Assembly: GCA_023432225.1 (NCBI GenBank)
Contig: JAEYUW010000004.1
Location: 1 to 36,714, forward strand
Length of the DNA stretch: 36,714 nucleotides
Origin: Verrucomicrobiota bacterium
Lineage (GTDB): Bacteria; Verrucomicrobiota; Verrucomicrobiia; Opitutales; Opitutaceae
Direction of reading: 5' to 3'
Below, piece by piece: positions 26,196-33,304 of the stretch. The notes under the pieces were generated by a model that did not search any database, had not been told where the DNA came from, and worked only from the letters and a program-made list of their open reading frames with translations. Every line of letters starts with the position of its first letter. Positions within the stretch are counted from its first letter, which is position 1. The translations under genes and the position numbers were made by a program.

Positions 26196-27209
26196 ATGGA
26201 CTTCGGCTCAATCACGATGTGGAAAGCGCTCTATCTTCTCGACCCAAAGTGGCAACGGATCGTCTACCCCGAGGCGATCGATCGCGAATTGGCGCCGTGG
26301 CTGACCTTCGTCGCTCCGCCGCGCAGCGCAGACGAGATCCGCGCCGACCCCTCGCTGTTGCAGGACGTGGACGTGATCTTCGCCGGCTGGGGGATGGTGC
26401 CGTTGACGCCTGAGCTGCTCGCGCACGCGCCCAGGCTCCGCGCCGTTTTCTACGCCGCGGGCACCGTGCGCTATTTCATGTCGGCCGAGGCTTGGATGCG
26501 GAATCTCGTCGTCTCCACCGCCAACGAAATCAACGCGATCCCGGTCGCGGAATACACACTGGCGGCCGTGCTCTTCGCGCTCCGCGGTGGCTGGCACTAC
26601 GCCGCGCGACTCAAGACGGAGCGCACGCTCTGGTATCAGACTGAAATGCCCGGCGGCTACGGCAGCACCGTCGCCCTGATTTCGCTCGGCGCCGTCGGAC
26701 GGGTCGTCCGCGAGCGTTTGCGTAGCTTCGACGTGCGCGTGCTCGTGCACGACCCGTTCCTCACGCCTGCGCGGGCCGCCGAACTCGAGGTCGAGGCCGT
26801 GTCGCTGGACGACGCTTTTCGCCGCGCGGACGTCGTCTCGCTGCACACGCCTTTGCTCCCGGAAACCCAAGCGCTCATCCGCGGGGCGCATTTTGCCGCC
26901 ATGAAAAAGGGCGCCACTTTCATCAACACCGCGCGCGGCGCCGTCGTCGCGCAGGCGGAGATGATCGACGTGCTGCGGCATCGCCCCGATCTGCACGCCG
27001 TGCTCGACGTGACGGACCCGGAACCGCCGCCGCCTGATTTGCCGCTGTTCACGATGCCCAACGTCACGTTGACGCCGCACATCGCCGGCACGTGTCGCGC
27101 CGAGGCCGCGCGGCTGGGGCGGGCGATGGTCGATGAATTCCACCGCTGGCGCCAACACCAGCCGTTGCTTTATTCGATCACCGCCGAGCGCGCCGCGCGC
27201 ATGGCGTGA
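26196..27209 (+). CDS. D-isomer-specific 2-hydroxyacid dehydrogenase
   Basis: A 337-residue NAD(P)-dependent dehydrogenase, cytoplasmic, interconverting 2-keto acids and D-2-hydroxy acids or acting on sugar acids. The catalytic set is visible: Arg247 in NTARGAVV, Glu276 in DPEPPPP and His295 in TPHIAGT. The Rossmann loop reads SLGAVGR, so the first Gly of GxGxxG is Ser, a known variation but worth noting. The C-terminal helix RAEAARLGRAMVDEFHRW is typical. The ATG at 26196 was chosen; a second ATG seven codons later is possible. It is divergent from the RtcB-like gene and convergent with the acyl-CoA dehydrogenase gene, so it appears monocistronic. Relatives act on glyoxylate, hydroxypyruvate or phosphoglycerate; the substrate cannot be told here. 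Confidence 0.92.
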   Translation: MDFGSITMWKALYLLDPKWQRIVYPEAIDRELAPWLTFVAPPRSADEIRADPSLLQDVDVIFAGWGMVPLTPELLAHAPRLRAVFYAAGTVRYFMSAEAWMRNLVVSTANEINAIPVAEYTLAAVLFALRGGWHYAARLKTERTLWYQTEMPGGYGSTVALISLGAVGRVVRERLRSFDVRVLVHDPFLTPARAAELEVEAVSLDDAFRRADVVSLHTPLLPETQALIRGAHFAAMKKGATFINTARGAVVAQAEMIDVLRHRPDLHAVLDVTDPEPPPPDLPLFTMPNVTLTPHIAGTCRAEAARLGRAMVDEFHRWRQHQPLLYSITAERAARMA

Positions 27210-27267
27210 GCCCCGGCACGAAGCGGGAGGCCTGCCCGCACCCCGTCCGCGCTTCCGCGATCATTTC

Positions 27268-29175
27268 TCAACCATCGAGAATCCCGCGCTCGACCCACGT
27301 GTGCTCGCCGGCGAGCACCTGCTGGGTGAGATCGTAGCCCGATTGATCGGCGTTGTGCGCGATGCCGTCGAAGTTCTGCCGCACGCGCAGCCGCGCCTGC
27401 GCGACGAAATCGTCGACGAGCGGCAACACGCGCGCCTCCGGCTCGCCCTCTTGGAGCAGTTTTTGCGCGTAGGTGCACGTCGCCGCGATGGCGAAGAGAT
27501 CAGCGCCGATGTCGGCGATCCGACCGAGCAACACCTGGCGCTTCTCCAGCTTCGGTCCGAATTTCACCATCTGGTGAAACAACGTCCGCGCCATCCGGCG
27601 CGAGAGTCCGGCCACCGCGCTGAAATGCGCCGCGAGTTGCGGATGCATATCGGCCGGCGCGCCGCCGCCGAAGGGCAGCCACTGTTTCGGATACCACCAG
27701 GCGTAGAAACCCGCCGCTTTGAACGCACTCGCCAGCCGCTCGCCCCACGGACGCTCGGAGTTCAACGCCACGCCGGCGATCTTGAGGTGCGGATCGAGCG
27801 CCTCGCGCATGATGAAGAGCCGGAGGATTTCTGAAGAACCCTCGAAAATCGTCGTCACCCGCGCATCGCGCATCATGCGCTCCACCGGATACGGCGTCTC
27901 GCCGCGCGCGCGGAGCGAATCGACGGTTTCGTAACCGCGGCCGCCGCGCACTTGCATGAGGTCGTCGAGCGCGGCCCACGCCTTTTCCGTGCCCCACATT
28001 TTGCACATCGCGGCCTCGAGGCGGATGTCGGCGTGCTTGTCGCGGTCGACGATGCGTGAGGTCGCGATCAGCATCGCTTCCATCGCGAAGGCGCTTGCGG
28101 CAATGCGGCGGATTTTTTCCGCCACCGCCGCGTGCTGGCCGATCGGCACGCCCCACTGGATGCGCGTCTTGCCCCACTCGCGCGCGATCTGGAGCGCGCG
28201 CTTCGTCACGCCGAGGCTCGAAGCGGGAATGGACAGCCGGCCCGCGTTGAGCGTCGTGAGCGCGACTTTCAGACCGCGACCTTCGCCGCCGATGATGTTG
28301 GCGCGCGGCACGCGGACATGGGTGAAGCGCAACACGCCGTTGTAGATCGCGCGATGGCCCATGAACTGGCAGCGGTGCACCACCTCCACGCCCGGTGAGT
28401 TTGCTTCGACGACAAACGTCGTGATCTGCGTGCGCGGCTTGCCGTCGATCATCTTCGGCGGGGTCTGCGCGGCGACGATGAGCAAGCCGGCGCGGGTGCC
28501 GTTCGAGCACCAGAGCTTCTCGCCGTTAAGGACGAAGGCTTCGCCGTCCGCGGTGGGCGTCGCGGTGGTCTTCATGCGTGCCGGATCGGAGCCGACGCCG
28601 CCTTCGGTGAGAGCAAAAGCTGATATTTCACCCCGGGCGACGCGCGGAAGAAATTTCGTCTTCTGCTCCTCCGTGCCGAACAGCACCACGGGCTGCGCCA
28701 CGCCGACGGATTGGTGAATCGAGAGGTGCGCGAACGTGTTCACGCAGTGGCTCGCGATCAGCTGACACGCGCGGCAGTAGGTCGTCTGCGAGAAGCCGAG
28801 CCCGCCGTAGGCGCGCGGGACTTTGATGCCGTAAGCACCGAGCTGCGCGAGGCCGCCCATCACGGCATCGGGAATTTCGCCGGTGCGATCGATCGCTTCC
28901 GGATCGACGTGCGCTTTCAGGAACATCGCAAGTTCCGCGAGAAACTGGTCGGCGCGCGCCTTTTCCTCGGCGTCGACTTCCGTCACCGGATGCAGTTTCC
29001 CCGGCGACCAGCTGCCCATGAAAAGCTGCGCGACGAAACTCAGGTCGTCGTGCGACTCGCGCGCAGCCTCGGTGACTTGCAGGGCGGCGCGTTGACCTTC
29101 GTTCATCTTCGACATGTCGATGACGGACTTGGCCTCTTCGGTGCGGGGAGGAGAAGACGGGGGAACAGCAGACAT
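27268..29175 (-). CDS. Acyl-CoA dehydrogenase family protein
   Basis: A 635-residue flavoprotein that introduces a trans-2,3 double bond into acyl-CoA and passes electrons to ETF. It shows the N-terminal helical domain, the FAD-binding FALTEGGVGSD block, and the C-terminal helical domain with the catalytic base Glu445 in IFEGSSEILR, the family signature position. About 230 residues beyond the core give it the length of the VLCAD/ACAD9 type, suggesting long-chain substrates and a C-terminal membrane- or dimer-related extension. It stands alone, convergent with the dehydrogenase gene (58 bases apart) and divergent from the DUF2911 gene. A gapped inverted repeat at 29205-29245, 30-70 bases upstream of its start, may be its operator. 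Confidence 0.93.
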   Translation of the reverse strand: MSAVPPSSPPRTEEAKSVIDMSKMNEGQRAALQVTEAARESHDDLSFVAQLFMGSWSPGKLHPVTEVDAEEKARADQFLAELAMFLKAHVDPEAIDRTGEIPDAVMGGLAQLGAYGIKVPRAYGGLGFSQTTYCRACQLIASHCVNTFAHLSIHQSVGVAQPVVLFGTEEQKTKFLPRVARGEISAFALTEGGVGSDPARMKTTATPTADGEAFVLNGEKLWCSNGTRAGLLIVAAQTPPKMIDGKPRTQITTFVVEANSPGVEVVHRCQFMGHRAIYNGVLRFTHVRVPRANIIGGEGRGLKVALTTLNAGRLSIPASSLGVTKRALQIAREWGKTRIQWGVPIGQHAAVAEKIRRIAASAFAMEAMLIATSRIVDRDKHADIRLEAAMCKMWGTEKAWAALDDLMQVRGGRGYETVDSLRARGETPYPVERMMRDARVTTIFEGSSEILRLFIMREALDPHLKIAGVALNSERPWGERLASAFKAAGFYAWWYPKQWLPFGGGAPADMHPQLAAHFSAVAGLSRRMARTLFHQMVKFGPKLEKRQVLLGRIADIGADLFAIAATCTYAQKLLQEGEPEARVLPLVDDFVAQARLRVRQNFDGIAHNADQSGYDLTQQVLAGEHTWVERGILDG

Positions 29176-29204
29176 GAGTGCGGCGGCCGCGCGCGCGGCC
29201 GGTC

Positions 29205-29245
29205 GGGGGATTCTTTCGACCCAACTACGTCTCGAAAAATCCCCC
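29205..29245. promoter_or_regulatory. Gapped inverted repeat upstream of the acyl-CoA dehydrogenase gene
   Basis: The left arm GGGGGATTCTTTCGA (29205-29219) and right arm TCGAAAAATCCCCC (29232-29245) are complementary apart from one bulged base, with a 12-base spacer. It lies 30-70 bases upstream of the acyl-CoA dehydrogenase start and is unusually T/A-rich inside for this genome. It could be a dimeric-repressor site or a 5'-UTR hairpin. Confidence 0.4.
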
Positions 29246-29418
29246 GGTCAACCGGCCGAAGCCGTCGCTCACCGGGTAAAACTTGGCCGAGACCCGGTGT
29301 GAGCGTTCTTAATCTCGGGAATACTCACGTCTCCACGCTGCTCTTCTCTTGCTGGCAGGCGCTTGTTCTTTTCGCACTGATGCCTAGCGTGCCCGTCCGG
29401 TCCACTCCCTTTCACCCC

Positions 29419-30297
29419 ATGAAATCCAAACTGATCCCGCTCCTCGCCGTCGGCTTCGCGCTCGCCGGCGCCGTTCACGCCCAGACGCCCGCTGCACCGA
29501 AGCTCGTGCTGCCGCAGGCCAGCCCGCCCGCCACGATCAAACAACAAGTCGGCGTGACCGACATCGAGGTGAACTACAACCGCCCCGGCGTGAAGGGCCG
29601 CAAGATTTTCGGCGGCCTCGTTCCCTACGGCGAGATCTGGCGCACCGGCGCGAATTCCGCGACGAAGATCTCCTTCAGCACCGACGTGAAGATCGGCGAC
29701 ACCGCCGTCCCGTCCGGCACCTACGAGCTCTTCACCATTCCGGGCGAGAAGGAGTGGACCGTCATCGTCCACAAGAACATGTCCCAATGGGGCTCCTACG
29801 CCTACGACCAGAAGAACGACATCGCCCGCGTCTCGGCGAAGGTCACCTCGCTCTCGTCGCCGGTGGAAACATTTTCCATCTGGTTCAACGATCTGCGCGA
29901 CACCTCCGCCACGCTGAATTTCACGTGGGAAAACACCCACGTCGCGGTGCCGCTCACCGTCGATACGGTCGGCATGCTCTCGCCCAAGATCGAGGCCGCC
30001 ATCAAGGCGCAGGAGAAACCGAACGCCATGCTCTACTTCTCCTCGGCGATGTTCTACCTCGAGAACAACCACGACTTGCCGAAAGCCCTCGAGTGGGTGA
30101 ACGCCGCGATCTCCGCCCGCCCCGGGCAGATGTGGATGCTTTACCGCAAGGGCCTCATCCTTGAAAAAATGGGCGACAAGGCCGCCGCGAAGGCCGCTGC
30201 CGAGGAATCGCTCGCTATGGCCGAAAAGGACAAGCCCGGCGAACTGCGCGACGAATACATTCGCTTGAACAAGGCGCTGCTCGCGCGTCTGAAGTAA
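29419..30297 (+). CDS. Secreted DUF2911 protein with C-terminal helical repeats
   Basis: A 292-residue protein with a signal peptide (residues 1-21, ending AVHAQ). Residues about 36-180 match the DUF2911 pattern: IKQQVGVTDIEVNYNRPGVKGRKIFG (residues 40-65), YGEIWRTGANSATKI, then GTYELFTIPGEKEWT. The last 90 residues are alpha-helical and TPR-like (NAMLYFSSAMFYLENNHDLP, then ALEWVNAAISARPGQMWML). The function of the domain is unknown; it is common in secreted proteins of Bacteroidota and Verrucomicrobiota. The open frame extends far upstream over the acyl-CoA dehydrogenase gene; the ATG at 29419 is chosen because it gives an intact signal peptide. It is followed by its own terminator, so it is probably transcribed alone. 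Confidence 0.88.
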   Translation: MKSKLIPLLAVGFALAGAVHAQTPAAPKLVLPQASPPATIKQQVGVTDIEVNYNRPGVKGRKIFGGLVPYGEIWRTGANSATKISFSTDVKIGDTAVPSGTYELFTIPGEKEWTVIVHKNMSQWGSYAYDQKNDIARVSAKVTSLSSPVETFSIWFNDLRDTSATLNFTWENTHVAVPLTVDTVGMLSPKIEAAIKAQEKPNAMLYFSSAMFYLENNHDLPKALEWVNAAISARPGQMWMLYRKGLILEKMGDKAAAKAAAEESLAMAEKDKPGELRDEYIRLNKALLARLK

Positions 30298-30309
30298 CCC
30301 GTCCGCCCC

Positions 30310-30342
30310 GCGCCGCGTCGAACCACGCGGCGCTTTCATTCT
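30310..30342 (+). terminator. Terminator after the DUF2911 gene
   Basis: A perfect 9-bp stem, GCGCCGCGT (30310-30318) with ACGCGGCGC (30325-30333), has a 6-base loop and is followed by TTTCATTCTT, 12 bases after the stop. Confidence 0.78.
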
Positions 30343-30344
30343 TG

Positions 30345-30408
30345 GTGGGAGGGGCTTGATGCCCTGACGTTGAACGAGCGCTCTCCGTCGGGGCATCAAG
30401 CCCCTCCC
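30345..30408. repeat. REPIN-like inverted repeat between the DUF2911 and PIG-L genes
   Basis: Two perfect 18-base arms (30347-30364 and 30391-30408) enclose a 26-base spacer. Each arm contains its own small hairpin GGGC-TTGAT-GCCC. The left arm starts in GTGG (30345-30348). Two inverted hairpins with a spacer is the REPIN layout. It sits 35 bases before the PIG-L start codon. Confidence 0.7.
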
Positions 30409-30442
30409 TCCCTTGTATCGCTCCTCCCTTCCTGCTGCCCAG

Positions 30443-32986
30443 ATGCCCGTCCGCCCCTGCTCGCTCGCCGTTGCCACGCTCACTCTCACTGCCGCGCTGC
30501 GCACGCTCGCCGACTCCGCGCCCGCGCCACTGCCGCCCAACGCAATCGCGCAGGAGCTTCGCTCCCTCCGCACCGTGGCCACGGTGCTCCACGTCGGCGC
30601 GCATCCCGACGACGAGAACACCGAGCTGATCACCTACCTCGCCCGCGGCCGCGGCGTGCGCGCCGCCTATCTCTCCCTCACCCGCGGCGACGGCGGACAA
30701 AACGAACTCGGCCGCGACTTCGACGAGAAACTCGGTCTCCTCCGCACCCATGAACTGCTGGCCGCCCGCCAGCTCGATACCGGCCGGCAATTCTTCACGC
30801 GTGCCATCGACTTCGGTTTCTCGAAGACGCCGGCCGAAACGCTCGCCTTTTGGGACCGCGAACAAGTGCTCGGCGACGTCGTCCGGGTCATTCGCCAGTT
30901 TCGCCCCGACGTGATCGTGACGCGCTTTCCCATTCCGCCCGGCAGCGGCGGGCACGGCCATCACACCGCTTCCGCGATGCTGGCCGTCGAAGCCTTCAAA
31001 CTCGCCGGCGACCCGAAGGCCTATCCCGAACAACTCGCGCAAGGCCTCACGCCCTGGCAACCGACCCGCGTGCTCTGGAACGTGTTTCGCTTCGGCGGAA
31101 GCGCGAACGCACCGCTCCCGCTCGACGGGCCCACGTTCTCGCAAGACATCGCCGGCACCGACGCCACCAGCGGCCAGGAGTTCGGCCAGATCGCCGCGCT
31201 GAGCCGCTCGCAACACAAGACCCAGGGCCTCGGCGGCTTCGCGCTGCGCCCGCGCACCGGTCCAAACGGTCAGACGCTGCTGCTCCTCGCCGGCACTCCC
31301 GCAACCAGTGACCTGCTCGACGGCGTCGACACCACGTGGAAGCGCTATCCACACGGCGAGGAAATCGACGCGGCGCTCGCACAAATCATCGCCGACTACA
31401 AAGCGGACGACCCCGGCGCCACCGCGCCCGCGTTACTCGAGCTGCGCACCAAGCTCGCGGCGCTGCCACGCGATCCCGTCATCGACGACAAGCGCGCTCA
31501 GCTCGATCGCATTCTGCTTTCCTGCCTCGGCGTCACGGTCGAAACCACGGTCGCGCAAGCGGAGTTCACCCCCGGCGAGCCGCTGGAGATTCGCTACCGT
31601 CTCATTTTCCCGCAGACTTGGCAGCCGCGCTCACACGGCATCGAGATCAAGCACGTCGATAGCCGCGCCACAGGCGCAGACCTCGTGCGGCAGCCCGGCG
31701 CCGTGTCGACCAACAGCGGTTTGTGGCTCGTCTCGGAGTCCCTCCGCGGCGTGCTGCCGTTCAACACGCCAGTCACCCAGCCTTATTGGCTGCGCGAGCC
31801 GAGCGCCGCCGGCATCGCGCGCGTCTCCGACCCGCGGTTGATCGGCCGCCCCATCAATCCGCCGGTCGTCACCGTCACGCACGTCTTCAAGATCGGCCCG
31901 CATCAGCTCGAGGTCACCGACGAGCCGGTCTTCGTCACGCGCGACGCGCAAGGCGAGCACCGCCGCCCGCTCGACATCATCCCGCCGGTGTCACTGACAT
32001 TCGGCTCGGACATCTTCTACGTCGCTCCCGGCTCGACCAAGGAAGTCTCCGTCGAAATCTCCTCCGCCCGCCCCGGTCGCGGCACATTGCGTCTGAAAAC
32101 TCCCACGGGTTGGAGCGTCGCTCCTGCGGAGAAGTCATTCGCCTTCGAACAAGCCGGCGAAAAGTCCACTCTCACTTTCACTCTCACTGCTCCTTCTGCC
32201 GGGGGGGCCGGCGAACTCACCGCCGAAGCCGAACTCGGTGGCCACACCTACTCGAACAAACGCCTCGAGCTGCGTTACGCGCACCTGCCGCCCCTCCTGC
32301 TCCAGCCGCCCGCGAGCGTGCGCATCGCGAGCTTCGACCTTGCGATCCGCGGCAAAGCTATCGGCTACCTGCCCGGCGCCGGCGATTACGTCGCCGAATG
32401 CCTCGAGCAAATGGGCTACAACGTCCGCCGCCTCGCGGGCGCGGATCTCACGCCCGAAAAACTGTCCGGCCTCGACGCCGTCGTGATCGGTGTGCGCGCC
32501 TTCAATGAACGCACCGATCTCAAGGAGAACCTCGCCGGCCTCTTCGCGTGGGTCGAGCAAGGCGGCACCGTCATCGCGCAATACAACCGCCCCAACGGCC
32601 TCGCCTCTCCGACGCTCGCGCCCTACGCGCTCTCGATCGAAGGCCCCGCCCCGCAACTCCGCGTCACCGACGAACGCGCCGCCGTCACCGCACTCGCCGA
32701 ACATCCGGCCCTGATGGCGCCGAATCGCATCCGCGCCGCGGATTGGGACGGCTGGGTGCAGGAACGCGGCGCGTATTTCCCCTCCAAGTGGGATGACGCG
32801 CACTTCACGTCGCTGCTCGCCATGAGCGACGCCGGCGAAGCGCCGTTGAAGAGCAGCCTGCTGATCGCGCGTCACGGCCAGGGCCACTACGTCTACACCG
32901 GCCTGGCCTTCTTCCGCCAACTGCCCGCCGGCGTGCCCGGCGCCTGGCGGTTGTTCGCCAATCTCGTTTCGCTGAAAAGCGAATGA
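30443..32986 (+). CDS. Secreted multidomain PIG-L family deacetylase
   Basis: An 847-residue protein with a signal peptide (about residues 1-24, ending LADSA). The PIG-L/LmbE domain (about 45-260) carries the zinc motif AHPDDE (His54, Asp56, Asp57) and the second site GHGHH (His171-His174). LmbE-type enzymes remove N-acetyl groups from GlcNAc-containing substrates. Middle regions (about 370-610) look like beta-sandwich domains. The last 225 residues or so resemble a flavodoxin/ThuA-like or glutamine-amidotransferase-like fold (GLDAVVIGVRAFNE, WVEQGGTVIAQYN). An in-frame TTG at 30413 lies in the preceding repeat; the ATG at 30443 is preferred. It is the first gene of a plus-strand run that continues through a symporter to the BshC/BshB1-like pair. 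The substrate is unknown. Confidence 0.88.
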   Translation: MPVRPCSLAVATLTLTAALRTLADSAPAPLPPNAIAQELRSLRTVATVLHVGAHPDDENTELITYLARGRGVRAAYLSLTRGDGGQNELGRDFDEKLGLLRTHELLAARQLDTGRQFFTRAIDFGFSKTPAETLAFWDREQVLGDVVRVIRQFRPDVIVTRFPIPPGSGGHGHHTASAMLAVEAFKLAGDPKAYPEQLAQGLTPWQPTRVLWNVFRFGGSANAPLPLDGPTFSQDIAGTDATSGQEFGQIAALSRSQHKTQGLGGFALRPRTGPNGQTLLLLAGTPATSDLLDGVDTTWKRYPHGEEIDAALAQIIADYKADDPGATAPALLELRTKLAALPRDPVIDDKRAQLDRILLSCLGVTVETTVAQAEFTPGEPLEIRYRLIFPQTWQPRSHGIEIKHVDSRATGADLVRQPGAVSTNSGLWLVSESLRGVLPFNTPVTQPYWLREPSAAGIARVSDPRLIGRPINPPVVTVTHVFKIGPHQLEVTDEPVFVTRDAQGEHRRPLDIIPPVSLTFGSDIFYVAPGSTKEVSVEISSARPGRGTLRLKTPTGWSVAPAEKSFAFEQAGEKSTLTFTLTAPSAGGAGELTAEAELGGHTYSNKRLELRYAHLPPLLLQPPASVRIASFDLAIRGKAIGYLPGAGDYVAECLEQMGYNVRRLAGADLTPEKLSGLDAVVIGVRAFNERTDLKENLAGLFAWVEQGGTVIAQYNRPNGLASPTLAPYALSIEGPAPQLRVTDERAAVTALAEHPALMAPNRIRAADWDGWVQERGAYFPSKWDDAHFTSLLAMSDAGEAPLKSSLLIARHGQGHYVYTGLAFFRQLPAGVPGAWRLFANLVSLKSE

Positions 32987-33017
32987 ACGCCATGCCGCCG
33001 ATGCACGGCTTTCTTTC

Positions 33018-33106
33018 CCGCGGATGGCGCGGATGTTCGCGGATCATGCAGCGAGAATCCCGTCTCCTTCATTCGTCTTATCCGCGTTCATCCGCGCCAT
33101 CCGCGG
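33018..33106. repeat. Inverted repeat of CGCGGAT units upstream of the symporter pair
   Basis: Arms of 27 bases at 33018-33044 and 33080-33106 are complementary at 25 of 27 positions, with a 35-base spacer. Each arm holds three copies of CGCGGAT spaced by 2-3 bases. It ends 24 bases before the small membrane protein start. It belongs to the same type as the repeat at 34990-35069. Confidence 0.85.
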
Positions 33107-33130
33107 CAAACGAGAACGCCCGCCCGCGCC

Positions 33131-33304
33131 ATGCGCCCCGCCCCTGAAAAAACTCCCGCCGCCCCCACCAACGATACCGTCGGCGACGACCGCGACACCG
33201 GCCTGCCCGGCCTGCGCACGTGGCGCGCGGTCTACTGGTTCGTGCTCGCGGTCTTCGCGCTCGTGGTGATCGGGCTGACCGTCTTCTCCCGCGTGTTCGC
33301 ATGA
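33131..33304 (+). CDS. 57-residue single-span membrane protein coupled to the symporter
   Basis: Starts at the ATG at 33131 and ends in TGA at 33302-33304, overlapping the symporter ATG at 33301 by 4 bases (ATGA). The first 30 residues are polar and rich in Pro, Asp and Thr; residues about 33-54 form one strongly hydrophobic segment (AVYWFVLAVFALVVIGLTVF). The polar N-terminus with Arg just before the helix suggests a cytoplasmic N-terminus. The tight coupling and single span suggest a small accessory subunit of the symporter, like the small partners of some other secondary transporters. I recognise no named family. Evidence for real coding is the overlap, the clean transmembrane segment and the absence of another function for this stretch. 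Confidence 0.75.
   Translation: MRPAPEKTPAAPTNDTVGDDRDTGLPGLRTWRAVYWFVLAVFALVVIGLTVFSRVFA

Noticed and set aside
29184..29201. Perfect 18-bp GC-only palindrome before the acyl-CoA dehydrogenase gene
   Set aside because: An alternating CG run is self-complementary by composition and expected in DNA of this GC content.
28711..29418. N-terminal extension of the DUF2911 frame
   Set aside because: Runs antisense through the acyl-CoA dehydrogenase gene; the signal peptide begins at 29419.
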